This document shows, in pieces, positions 1 to 7,594 of a DNA stretch of 15,573 nucleotides (position 1 is its first letter; each line of letters begins with the position of its first letter). A program made the translations under genes and the position numbers. The stretch spans positions 1-15,573 of the forward strand of contig CAZCRT010000050.1 in the NCBI GenBank assembly GCA_964501185.1, in the 5' to 3' direction. The notes under the pieces are model-generated. The model worked only from the letters and a program-made list of their open reading frames with translations. It made no database searches and was not told the DNA's origin. The DNA comes from BS150m-G50 sp964501185 [NCBI: uncultured Bacteroidia bacterium] (GTDB lineage Bacteria; CAIWAD01; BS150m-G50).

Positions 1-137
1 AATGATGCGATGTCGCTGTCTCTTTTTCCCCTAAATTCCGCGATGAACCTTTTTTATGCTACGAACCACGGATAAATTCTTCCCATACACCTGAGTTCTC
101 ATCCATAATTTTTCCATCAGCCGGAAGCGGATTCTGC

Positions 138-734
138 TTACAGAAGAGTAAGGAGCAGAAGAGTGCCCACACAGACGCAGCATACTGAAGCTGTTGCGAT
201 CAGCAGTTCAGTTATACCAAATGTGTCACTGCTGTAGCTTGCTGCTGGTTGATACATTGCGTCCGAACCTCTGGCAACAATCATATATGCCGGGTGTGAT
301 GTTTCTGATTCAACACCTCCCAGCAGTTCACCGGTAGACCAATCATCATCATTGACTACGGTGACTACCCATTTACATGAACCTGCTGAGTGAGTGTCTG
401 AGGCGATCTCATATCGCTGGCCCCATTCCTGCCAGACCACATATGGCGTGCAACCATCTCCACATTGATCGACGATCATCACGATATTGTAGTGTTCGCC
501 AGAATTGACCGTGAATTCTCCAGAGGTAATCTCACCATCCCAATATCCTATAGCATCAACATAGCCTGATTCAACAATGGTATATCCTTGAGACCGGACG
601 ACTGTTTTCATTTCTTCACAGACGTCCATGAATTCAGCTGTCTGGGCTATCGATAACAGTGGAAACAGGATGAGCATGGCAGATAGAATGGACTTTTGGA
701 ATGGTGTTGTAACAGGAAATTTCTGATTACTCAT
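138..734 (-). CDS. Small exported protein with C-terminal hydrophobic tail, function unknown
   Basis: A 198-residue protein that I do not recognise as a named family. Residues 1-31 form a Sec signal peptide (hydrophobic core around SILSAMLILFPLLSIAQ, likely cleavage after Ala30 or Gln31). A compact, probably beta-rich region follows, with four cysteines (C39, C91, C95, C120), including a CGDGC pair, which could form disulfides outside the cytoplasm. Residues about 176-198 are a strongly hydrophobic segment that runs to the very end with no following positive charge. This suggests an exported domain held in a membrane by its C-terminus. The start is supported by GGAAGG nine bases upstream of the ATG. 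The gene lies 49 bp downstream of the DUF4105 gene on the same strand, so co-transcription is likely. No catalytic motif is visible. The CDS is well supported; the function is unknown. Confidence 0.8.
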   Translation of the reverse strand: MSNQKFPVTTPFQKSILSAMLILFPLLSIAQTAEFMDVCEEMKTVVRSQGYTIVESGYVDAIGYWDGEITSGEFTVNSGEHYNIVMIVDQCGDGCTPYVVWQEWGQRYEIASDTHSAGSCKWVVTVVNDDDWSTGELLGGVESETSHPAYMIVARGSDAMYQPAASYSSDTFGITELLIATASVCCVCVGTLLLLTLL

Positions 735-783
735 ACTTGATTTCCTTCCTCATAGTGGATTGAGGGAACCCTTATAACGGTTA

Positions 784-1801
784 TCATCTTCCATGCATGC
801 TGACGCTGTGCAACCTGGCGGAAAATGTATGGCGGTCATCCCCATAAACATCTTTCGGATCTACCAGGAACTGTTCAATCACCTCTTCCAGCGGCCCGGT
901 TACAGCGAGCAGGTCTACCTCCTGTGCAAGTTCACCTGAGTAGCCGGGGAAGATCAGGCGCCAGTCCCAGAGCCTGATGGGTTCCTGACGAAATGCATTG
1001 GCCTGGGCGGCTAAATGTGTAGTGCAGGTACTGGTTACGGTATTGTAAGCCTGTGGTTGAGAGCGCAGGGAGTTAGCAGTCAATACCATGTTCACGAAAA
1101 ACTCCCGGATCGTCTCAGGCGGTGCTTTAATTGGCAACATGTAGATCGGATCCTCATCAAAGTTCAGGCGTCTGCCCACCAGGTCCAGCTCATCTCCCAT
1201 GACATACATCAACTCGAATTGCCGGTATATCCCCGGCAGTAACTCATAGGGCACATCCACACCACGACGAGCCTCAACAGAGAGCGCGATCTGTTCCCCG
1301 CCGGCAAAACCGAAACTCAGGAAAGTGTGGGCGATACCCCGCCATTCGGCGAAGTAGACCAGGAAATAATCTACTGTTGTCAGGGAGTCAAGGTTCAGTT
1401 CCAGATCGTACCAGCCGGTATGCAGCTCTGGTTCATCGGGATTACCGGAATAACGACATGAACGCAGATCATGCATGATGACCCGGTTATCCTGGAATTC
1501 CCCCCACGGCATGCGGGATTGCTCCGGACGGTATTCATCGATGCGGCCGGGGTGGATTGAGGACCAGAGGATCAGCGGGAACAGCAGGAAGAGTGGTGGG
1601 AGCCAGTATCCCCGGCGTAGTTTCCCGGCCCGGGGCCAGAAGCAGGAAAGCAGCCAGCAGCCAGAGCACCACCACACACCATTTTAACAGCAGCGGCATA
1701 TTGACAGCGTAATAGTATACACCCAGTGACCAGAGCCAGAGGGTACCGATGACAATCCAGTAAGGAACCAGCAGTGTTGTTTTCAACCAGCGCAGTTTCA
1801 T
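784..1801 (-). CDS. DUF4105 / Lnb_N-type membrane protein, frame broken by one extra base
   Basis: The body of the protein matches the DUF4105 (Lnb N-terminal periplasmic domain) family: HTFLSFGF, a following SVEARRG segment, YRQFELMYV, a YMLPIKAPPE segment and a TCTTHL segment with the family's conserved Cys; H and C are invariant-looking positions. The long frame (784-1677) begins with an unnatural WWCSGCW stretch. In the adjacent frame, 1535-1801 encodes a convincing N-terminus (MKLRWLKTTLLVPYWIVIG...) with two membrane helices and an AAGGTG ribosome site before the ATG at 1801. Joining the frames within the GC-rich run at about 1621-1640 restores a third helix (WLPPLFLLFPLILW) and a 338-residue protein with the usual layout of three helices followed by a periplasmic domain. 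The total length is 3n+1, consistent with one inserted base, either a real mutation or an assembly error. The family is linked to outer-surface or lipid/peptide processing, but its reaction is not settled, so no reaction is assigned. Confidence 0.8.
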
Positions 1802-1945
1802 CGATCACCTTGAGGTTTCGCAGTGAGTCAGTCTGTGTGAGGAGTGTTCCGGTCGCCACTCTTTGAAATCTAGAGAATAGGAACTTTCTCCTCAACGGTT
1901 TTGATTGAATTCCATTGAGATTTCGCCGTAGTTGTCGATATTAAT

Positions 1946-1972
1946 AATAACGCTGACCGAGGCAGCGTTATT
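1946..1972. repeat. Perfect 10-bp inverted repeat, 7-nt loop
   Basis: The left arm AATAACGCTG (1946-1955) is the exact reverse complement of the right arm CAGCGTTATT (1963-1972), with ACCGAGG between them. It lies between divergent promoters, so a transcription terminator is unlikely to be its main role; an operator dyad or a leader-RNA hairpin is more plausible. Confidence 0.7.
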
Positions 1973-1987
1973 CTGTTTATACTGAAG

Positions 1988-2004
1988 CGATACCTCTGGT
2001 ATCG
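1988..2004. repeat. 7-bp inverted repeat, 3-nt loop
   Basis: CGATACC (1988-1994) pairs exactly with GGTATCG (1998-2004) around TCT. It is the second of three consecutive dyads upstream of the PilZ gene. Confidence 0.55.
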
Positions 2005-2009
2005 AGAGC

Positions 2010-2033
2010 GAGCAGGCGATTTTATCGCTGCTC
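2010..2033. repeat. 10-bp imperfect hairpin with one bulged G
   Basis: GAGCAGGCGAT (2010-2020) pairs with ATCGCTGCTC (2024-2033), leaving one unpaired G. It is the third of the consecutive dyads and ends about 17 bp before the putative -10 box of the PilZ gene, where a bound protein could affect polymerase. Confidence 0.6.
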
Positions 2034-2049
2034 AACCTTAAGAAAGTGT

Positions 2050-2055
2050 TATACT
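2050..2055 (+). promoter_or_regulatory. Candidate -10 box for the PilZ gene
   Basis: TATACT differs from the sigma-70 consensus at one base and would give a leader of about 20 nt ahead of the start at 2081. No good -35 hexamer is seen 16-18 bp upstream, so the promoter may need an activator, or the match may be by chance. Confidence 0.35.
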
Positions 2056-2080
2056 ACCTATTCACATCATCAGGAGTGAG

Positions 2081-3124
2081 ATGAGACCCTGGTCAGACGT
2101 AGTCAGCGCCTTCCGAGATCGCATGGCAATCGACATGCCCAAGAGTGAATTCATCGTATGGGCGATACTGGTGTCATTGATCATTGCGGCTCTCTGGTGG
2201 CTGATGATCTATACGCAACAGCGGAAGCAGTACCGTCAGGCGGAAAAATATCTGGATAAGTACGATCTCACTGGCCCGCAAAGTAAACTGCTTGATCTCT
2301 TCATCCGGGAATCATGTAATAACCGGCCCGGTGACCTGCCCCGGGCGCTTTCCCGTTTCAATCTATGGGTAGCTTCCAGGCTGGAGAAGAGCAGGAAAGC
2401 GAGCGATATTGCCAATTTCGACAATACATTTATCCAGGATGTGCAACAAATACGCAATACTGTATTTCAGGGCAGCAGGGTAGCACGCCCCTTTTCCTCT
2501 TCTCGTGATCTGGATATCAATACCAATCTCTCCCTCAATATTTCAGGTTACAGTGCCACCTTTCAGGCGGTGATCATGGCTATGGATGATCTGGCGATAC
2601 ATCTGCGTCTGATCGGGAAACAGGAGCATCCTCAACCTACAGCAGGCACACCTGTGTTTATTTCCCTGCCACAACCGGAAGCCCTCTACAATTTTGAGGC
2701 AGACTTTATCGGGCTGGATGCTGCTGCAGGATATTTCAGCATAAGTCACTCCCGCGAGTGGAGAACTGTCCAGATGAGGGCACATTATCGTCATCCGGTA
2801 CATCTGCCGGTGAAGTTCAACTACTATCAGCGTCTGCCAAATGGAGAGTCGATCAATGGCCAGGGGAGCGGTAAGGTTGTGGAGCTTTCAGGTGGGGGGT
2901 TTGCACTTATCAGCCATTTCCAGGGTGCGGAAGGGGGACATTTCATTTTTGATATCAACCTGACCGGTAAACGGCTTAATCAGATTACCGGAATTATCAA
3001 ACGGCACCACCAGGACAGATCCAGGAGCGACTACATCATCTACAACTGCGAATTTCTCGACCTGGACCCACAGTTTCGTGACGATATCGTCCACTTCATC
3101 TTCAGCAGGCAACTCGATTTATAG
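2081..3124 (+). CDS. Membrane-anchored PilZ-domain protein, likely c-di-GMP receptor
   Basis: A 347-residue protein. Residues about 24-43 form one N-terminal membrane helix (FIVWAILVSLIIAALWW); a charged helical region (about 44-135) and a YcgR-like beta region (about 185-232) follow, then a C-terminal PilZ domain (about 233-345). The PilZ signature is visible as RAHYR (R233xxxR237) followed by ELSGGG (E268-x-S270-x-x-G273). The family consensus is RxxxR then (D/N)xSxxG, so Glu stands in for Asp/Asn. PilZ domains bind the second messenger c-di-GMP and transmit it to motility, adhesion or exopolysaccharide output; here the receptor would sit on the cytoplasmic face of the membrane. AGGAG five bases before the ATG fixes the start. 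The gene stands alone on its strand, convergent with rfbC. Binding is inferred from the motif; the output is unknown. Confidence 0.88.
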   Translation: MRPWSDVVSAFRDRMAIDMPKSEFIVWAILVSLIIAALWWLMIYTQQRKQYRQAEKYLDKYDLTGPQSKLLDLFIRESCNNRPGDLPRALSRFNLWVASRLEKSRKASDIANFDNTFIQDVQQIRNTVFQGSRVARPFSSSRDLDINTNLSLNISGYSATFQAVIMAMDDLAIHLRLIGKQEHPQPTAGTPVFISLPQPEALYNFEADFIGLDAAAGYFSISHSREWRTVQMRAHYRHPVHLPVKFNYYQRLPNGESINGQGSGKVVELSGGGFALISHFQGAEGGHFIFDINLTGKRLNQITGIIKRHHQDRSRSDYIIYNCEFLDLDPQFRDDIVHFIFSRQLDL

Positions 3125-3182
3125 GGAATTCTCTTCTCTGACCATTCTTTAATCCGGACTACCATCTTCAGCACTGATGTTT

Positions 3183-3740
3183 TCAGATGCGAAAAATCTC
3201 CAGATCGGCGGCAAGCTCCTCCAGGCGGGGAGCGGCGAGGTCTTTGTCGGATAGCAGCGGTATATCAGTTACAGGCCATTCTACCCCGATAGCCGGATCA
3301 TTCCAGCGCAGACATCGTTCACCCGAAGGATCATAGAAATCGGTTGTCAGGTATTCTACATCGGCTGAGGCGCTGAGTACAAGAAAGCCATGTGCGAAAC
3401 CGGGTGGCAGGTAAACCTGTTGATGATTCTCGGAGCTCAGCTCGACAGCAGTCCAACGGGCGAAGTGAGCTGAACCGGGCCGGATATCTACCGCTACATC
3501 GAGTATTTTCCCTTCCAGGACACGAACCAGCTTGCCCTGTGGATGGGTCAGTTGAAAATGCAGGCCACGCAATGTCCCCTGGCTGGAACGAGAGTGATTC
3601 AGCTGTACGAAATTTACCGGTAATCCGGCTTCCCGGTAACGGTCAGCGTTCCAGGCTTCCAGAAAAAAGCCGCGGGAATCTCCGAACAGTTGTGGAGTGA
3701 TCAGTTTTACATCAGGTAGTGCGGTAGCATTTACTTCCAT
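3183..3740 (-). CDS. rfbC: dTDP-4-dehydrorhamnose 3,5-epimerase
   Basis: RmlC/RfbC catalyses the double epimerisation at C3 and C5 of dTDP-4-dehydro-6-deoxyglucose, the third step of dTDP-L-rhamnose synthesis, in the cytoplasm. At 185 residues the protein has the standard family length and cupin fold. Visible signatures are FxDSRGFFLEAW, NHSRSSQGTLRGLHFQ with the catalytic His61, PQGKLVRV (Lys70), YLPPGFAHGF (His117), EYLTTDFYDP with the active-site Tyr130, and LLSDKD with Asp167, the partner of the catalytic His. A GGAGA ribosome site lies six bases upstream of the ATG. No rfbA, rfbB or rfbD is present in the window, so the rest of the pathway must be elsewhere. A terminator lies just upstream (3813-3847), so the gene needs its own promoter within about 70 bp or depends on read-through. 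The rhamnose product would feed surface polysaccharide. Confidence 0.95.
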   Translation of the reverse strand: MEVNATALPDVKLITPQLFGDSRGFFLEAWNADRYREAGLPVNFVQLNHSRSSQGTLRGLHFQLTHPQGKLVRVLEGKILDVAVDIRPGSAHFARWTAVELSSENHQQVYLPPGFAHGFLVLSASADVEYLTTDFYDPSGERCLRWNDPAIGVEWPVTDIPLLSDKDLAAPRLEELAADLEIFRI

Positions 3741-3746
3741 TTCTTA

Positions 3747-3751
3747 TCTCC
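3747..3751 (-). promoter_or_regulatory. Ribosome binding site of rfbC
   Basis: GGAGA on the minus strand, six bases before the ATG at 3740. It confirms the chosen start. Confidence 0.7.
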
Positions 3752-3812
3752 AGTTTCTGATGCTTCCTTTTGACTACCCGACAATCTAGTTCGCTTCGCA
3801 GGTGGACACCAG

Positions 3813-3847
3813 AAAAAAGCCATCCCGCCGCTATGACGGGATGGCTT
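3813..3847 (-). terminator. Rho-independent terminator of the C25 peptidase genes
   Basis: Read on the minus strand, AAGCCATCCCG (3847-3837) pairs perfectly with CGGGATGGCTT (3827-3817) around a 9-nt loop and is followed at once by a run of T residues (complement of the A run at 3813-3818). This 11-bp GC-rich stem with a U-tract is a textbook intrinsic terminator, placed about 130 bp after the stop codon of the second peptidase gene. On the plus strand there is no T-run, so it acts only on the minus-strand transcript. Confidence 0.9.
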
Positions 3848-3977
3848 CATGGAAGCTGGTCAATTGGAATATCCAATATGAAACAGCGTCTTAATGAACC
3901 GTAAGGTTCCTGTTATCAAATTCCACTCAGATGGAGTTCTGCTTCAGCGGAACTCCCGGAATGAAACCACGGTTTCA

Positions 3978-6900
3978 TCAATTGTTAGCAGTAACCTGGA
4001 AGAAACCATGAGCTTCACTTAAAGGTTCAATCCAGCCGACAGTGCTGGTTGTACCTATGTATACCCATGGGCCGTATGGTGAAGCTGCCTGATAGACCCT
4101 GTAATTAACTGCTCCTTCCACTGCGCTCCAGGTCAGAGTTGCATAACTGCCGGTGATAACGATCTCCAGGTCGTCTACCGGCTGTAATGGTACACCACCG
4201 ACCTCCAGGGTAACCGGAATCAGGACAGTACTTTCAGCAGGGTCGTTCGAGTTGACAGTGATACTGCCGGTATATACTCCCACCTCCAGATCAGTAGCGT
4301 TGAAAATCACATCCAGCAGGTCGTTTTCGCCGGCAGGAACTGTGCCACTCGTCGGTGTGACTTCCAGCCATGGGTCTGCAAGATTATCGGTTATCAGTAT
4401 CGCCAGGCCGCTGTGCAGGTAATCTGCGTTAAAAGCAATCTGCAGGCCGTCACTACCGGCATGGTTCTCAATACCAACCGTGCAGCCGTTGTTCACCTGT
4501 ACCGTCTGATACTGGTAGAGTATGCTGCCGTCGGCGTTCAGTATCACCTGGAAAGTTTCGGGACTGCTGGAGTAATAATGGTTCACCCCGTCCCACTCCA
4601 CGATGAAGCGTTGATTGGCAGCATCAGCGTAATAATAAATTGTCCCACCGGTTGAGGGATTAAGATCATCCCAGAAGGGGGCGATCAGAGCGTTGGGGTC
4701 AGCACCGTTCGGGATCCCCTGGTTCGTATATGCACTGGAACTGGAGGTGAAGGAGAGAAAACCGTTGGTGCAGATGCGCACAGCGCTGTAGGTGACACCA
4801 TAGAAATCGAAATCAAAGCCGAGAGGGAATGATCCGTAGTTACCATCATCAGCGCTGCCCGGTACTGTACCGACTCCGTTGATCTCTACCCAGCTGTAGT
4901 TCGGTCCAGCCGGTTCGTCGCTGTCGATCCAGAGATAACCATAACCGTCGGGTCCCCCCTGATCACGGGATAACTGGCCTTCACGCGGATCGGTATCTCC
5001 CTTGCCCAGGGTGATATCCGGTACGGTCGTCCGATCACCATCGGTGGAATACTGAATATCGTAGCTCAACTGTGAGTAACCGACATTGGCTATCGACAAC
5101 ACTTCGGTTGTGGTTGCGTCCGGATCGAGCATTACATGGAAAGAAGCAGGTGTGACTTCGATCATCGGTGGAGCATGTCCGATAAGGGTGAAACTGGATT
5201 CCCAGAGATCGCGTACCGGGTTGCTGGCTGTCAATGTGAACAGCACGACATGTCCATCCGGCAGCAGGTTGTTGCTGGCGATCTGGAAACCGTTGGGAAC
5301 GGTTACAGAAGCACCTGCACCCACATCACCGTAGAATTCACTACCATCGATAACGGTGACATAACTGTCGGTGGTTTCGATTGTGACTGTGACATCCGGG
5401 GCTATCTCAACACCACTGTTGAGTACTTCTATACTCAGCCAGGGTGTTTCCTCAGGATTGAGTTCACCATTGGCGTCATTGACAGTAACATCGGAAAAGG
5501 CCACATAAGCGCCCTCCGGGGGAATGACGCTGACACTGCCCTGGTAAGTCTGATGATTGTAGGCTGTTACAGTCAGGATCAGGTCGATACCTACTGCAGG
5601 GGATTCACTAAGGGTAATTACAGCGGAGCCACCTGCATCGCTGAGGGCACTGCCATAAAGCAGGCCATCATGATAGAGTGTGCAGAGAGCACCCGGGGCA
5701 CCGGGTGTGCTTACAGTATAGGTCGAAGCACTGTTCAGCATGGAACCGGGGTGTGAGACGTTCATGACAGCGGGGCTGTCAGTACGCAGCTGTACGGAGG
5801 GGTCACCGAAGATGTGCCACGTTTTGAACATATTCTGGCCGTCAGAGCCATACTCATCCATCATCTGCATGGAGCCGTTATAGCAGATACCCCCATAGGT
5901 GCGTTTCTCATCACCAACCAGCAGGTCGATCATCTCATCCTGGCCACACATCGGTGAATTCCAGGACTGGTTGATAGAGGAGGCGTACATACCGACAGCA
6001 CCGGTAGGCTCGCCACCATTGGTTGCCCGCAGCCAGGTTTCAGCAAAACAGGTCAATCCATCGAACTGGCCGTTGACACAGGCCACACTCTGGATAAAGG
6101 GCAGCATGTTGTTGTTGGCCAGGTTGTTGATATGGGAGTTGCTGAAACCGGTAGTACTCCAGCTGGTTGTAGAACCATGACCGCAGTAGTTGATAATGGA
6201 ACGGCCATTGTTCAGAGCGTTGGTCACCTGCGTCGCTGTGCCGGAGGGGTCGTAGATACCGTCTACCAGAGTGTAGGTGTAACCAAGCAGGTCGGTACGA
6301 ATATTACCCATATGCACATTGTCATACTCACCATCGTCGCCGGGGCCCTGATTGGAGGCAATACCAACACCCTTGTGATACCAGGTGGCGGCGGAGGCAT
6401 CCCGTTCATATTCGATTGTACGCTCTACCATGGTTGCAATCTGGGTCGGGGTTTCACCGGAGAAACGCCCTACGAATATATCAGGGTAGTTGTCACCACC
6501 GGCCAGCAGGGAATAGCTGGGGTCGGAAGAACCGCCTGAAGCATAAGGTGTAGGGACATCGGCCGCATCACCGACCAGCAGCAGGAAGGTCAGGTCATGG
6601 CTGTTGTAGTACGTCTGTACGAAGCTCTGCACCTGTGAGGAGTTATAACCGATAGTCGAAAGGTCGACGATTTCAGTCTGGATGCCCTTCTGCAGTTTCC
6701 ATTCTACAAACGGAAGCAGTTCGCTGTGAAATGCGTCAGCAGTGATGATCAGCAGACTGCCATCCTCCTCAAGAGGTGTGTAGCGTTCGTTGAACTCAAA
6801 GTTGACGAAGTGGCGCCGGTAAATGCTATGGAATTCACCGTCAACTGCTGTCGGCAGAGCTGCCCGTTCGATCACATTTTCCGAACCGCGTCCTGAAGTC

Positions 6901-7466
6901 TCTACTGTAACCAGAATACGGCTGTATACACGCAGGGTGTTAGATTCCGGCAGCCAGACAAATGGCTGAAAGTGTACAACCTGCCCACGGAAGTCACGCA
7001 GGATGTAAGGGCTGTCCAGTCTGGCGGTGCTCGCCGGAAACACAACTGTGTCATACTCGGGGCCAAAGCTGTAGGGGACCGTCGCCGGGTCAATATCACG
7101 GGTAATAACACCCTTTGATGGTTCCGGGCGCATTCCGGGATAATCAGTGTATTCCGTTTCCAGAACCTGAAGGCCGGTAGCGGCGTCATCAGGAATGACG
7201 ATGCTGACTGCTAAATGAGGCAGTGCCGGGGCACCCTCCTGCTGCAGGCGTGGTTCACCTGGCAGGCTGATGATATTGTAGATGTCACCATCAATCTGGA
7301 TAGCTTCACTCTCGAAAGAGCTGACTCTGCATTCCAGGGTCGTGTTGCCCCAGCGGCCGTCGATAACTGTAACACCGGTTGTGGCATCGTTATCGATTGT
7401 GTGCTGAGTTGCAGAGGCGGTAGCCGCGAGCAACAGCATAGTAAAAACGGAGGTAATTTTCCGCAT
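3978..7466 (-). CDS. Secreted C25 (gingipain-type) cysteine peptidase, nidogen-like/FN3 tail
   Basis: A 1162-residue exported protease. Layout from the chosen start: signal peptide 1-19 (MRKITSVFTMLLLAATASA); C25 propeptide about 20-225; catalytic domain about 226-560 with INYCGHGS (catalytic His430) and SVACVNG (nucleophile Cys463), followed by the gingipain-like CFAETWLRA, INQSW, GQDEM and FGDPS segments; Ig-like domain about 564-650; a CARDB-like beta-sandwich about 653-765; an unassigned beta region; a nidogen-like domain about 840-1026; a BACON-like domain about 1030-1090; and an FN3-like end about 1095-1162. The family cleaves after basic residues in gingipains; the specificity here is unknown. 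AGGAG directly abuts an upstream ATG at 7472, so the second ATG (7466), six bases after the SD, is the better start. It is a tandem paralogue of the gene upstream. No T9SS-type C-terminal sorting domain is recognisable. Confidence 0.93.
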   Translation of the reverse strand: MRKITSVFTMLLLAATASATQHTIDNDATTGVTVIDGRWGNTTLECRVSSFESEAIQIDGDIYNIISLPGEPRLQQEGAPALPHLAVSIVIPDDAATGLQVLETEYTDYPGMRPEPSKGVITRDIDPATVPYSFGPEYDTVVFPASTARLDSPYILRDFRGQVVHFQPFVWLPESNTLRVYSRILVTVETSGRGSENVIERAALPTAVDGEFHSIYRRHFVNFEFNERYTPLEEDGSLLIITADAFHSELLPFVEWKLQKGIQTEIVDLSTIGYNSSQVQSFVQTYYNSHDLTFLLLVGDAADVPTPYASGGSSDPSYSLLAGGDNYPDIFVGRFSGETPTQIATMVERTIEYERDASAATWYHKGVGIASNQGPGDDGEYDNVHMGNIRTDLLGYTYTLVDGIYDPSGTATQVTNALNNGRSIINYCGHGSTTSWSTTGFSNSHINNLANNNMLPFIQSVACVNGQFDGLTCFAETWLRATNGGEPTGAVGMYASSINQSWNSPMCGQDEMIDLLVGDEKRTYGGICYNGSMQMMDEYGSDGQNMFKTWHIFGDPSVQLRTDSPAVMNVSHPGSMLNSASTYTVSTPGAPGALCTLYHDGLLYGSALSDAGGSAVITLSESPAVGIDLILTVTAYNHQTYQGSVSVIPPEGAYVAFSDVTVNDANGELNPEETPWLSIEVLNSGVEIAPDVTVTIETTDSYVTVIDGSEFYGDVGAGASVTVPNGFQIASNNLLPDGHVVLFTLTASNPVRDLWESSFTLIGHAPPMIEVTPASFHVMLDPDATTTEVLSIANVGYSQLSYDIQYSTDGDRTTVPDITLGKGDTDPREGQLSRDQGGPDGYGYLWIDSDEPAGPNYSWVEINGVGTVPGSADDGNYGSFPLGFDFDFYGVTYSAVRICTNGFLSFTSSSSAYTNQGIPNGADPNALIAPFWDDLNPSTGGTIYYYADAANQRFIVEWDGVNHYYSSSPETFQVILNADGSILYQYQTVQVNNGCTVGIENHAGSDGLQIAFNADYLHSGLAILITDNLADPWLEVTPTSGTVPAGENDLLDVIFNATDLEVGVYTGSITVNSNDPAESTVLIPVTLEVGGVPLQPVDDLEIVITGSYATLTWSAVEGAVNYRVYQAASPYGPWVYIGTTSTVGWIEPLSEAHGFFQVTANN

Positions 7467-7472
7467 GTTCAT

Positions 7473-7477
7473 CTCCT
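7473..7477 (-). promoter_or_regulatory. Ribosome site that decides the start of the second C25 gene
   Basis: AGGAG on the minus strand touches the ATG at 7472 with no spacer but lies six bases from the in-frame ATG at 7466. The latter is the workable start and removes only two residues from the longer reading. Confidence 0.7.
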
Positions 7478-7535
7478 GTCAATTATGGTTGTGTTGGGCA
7501 CAGTGGTAGTACTTCTTCATCAATATTATCATCGG

Positions 7536-7590
7536 GCAATCGGGCTGTCATATTCAGTTCTGTCGACCGTTTACAGCCAGCCCCGATTGC
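7536..7590 (-). repeat. Long-loop hairpin between the two C25 genes
   Basis: GCAATCGGGCTG (7536-7547) pairs with CAGCCCCGATTGC (7578-7590), 12 bp with one bulge and a 30-nt loop. It begins four bases after the stop of the upstream peptidase gene. No T-run follows, so it is not a standard terminator; it may be an mRNA stability or processing element. Confidence 0.5.
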
Positions 7591-7594
7591 TTAT

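Larger units (their letters stand above)
1802..2080. other. Divergent intergenic region with three hairpins
   Basis: This 279-bp stretch separates the minus-strand DUF4105 gene from the plus-strand PilZ gene and must hold promoters for both. It contains no credible ORF. Visible elements are an 18-nt FRT-half-site-like match (1869-1886), three inverted repeats in series (1946-1972, 1988-2004, 2010-2033), a TATACT box (2050-2055) and the PilZ ribosome site AGGAG at 2072-2076. Confidence 0.7.

Noticed and set aside
1-137. Left edge searched for a terminator or gene end
   Set aside because: No stem with a T-run and no credible coding frame were seen in this 137-bp stretch.
1946-2033. c-di-GMP (GEMM) riboswitch upstream of the PilZ gene
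   Set aside because: There are hairpins, but I could not find the conserved GEMM core or its tetraloop arrangement, and the best -10 box lies downstream of the hairpins.
3933-3978. Small inverted repeats just after the stop of the second C25 gene (GGAGTTC/GAACTCC and ATGAAACC/GGTTTCAT)
   Set aside because: The stems are short with no T-run; the real terminator is at 3813-3847.
5136-5756. 206-codon plus-strand frame
   Set aside because: It lies wholly antisense within the nidogen-side C25 gene and has the composition of a shadow frame; no domain or signal is visible.
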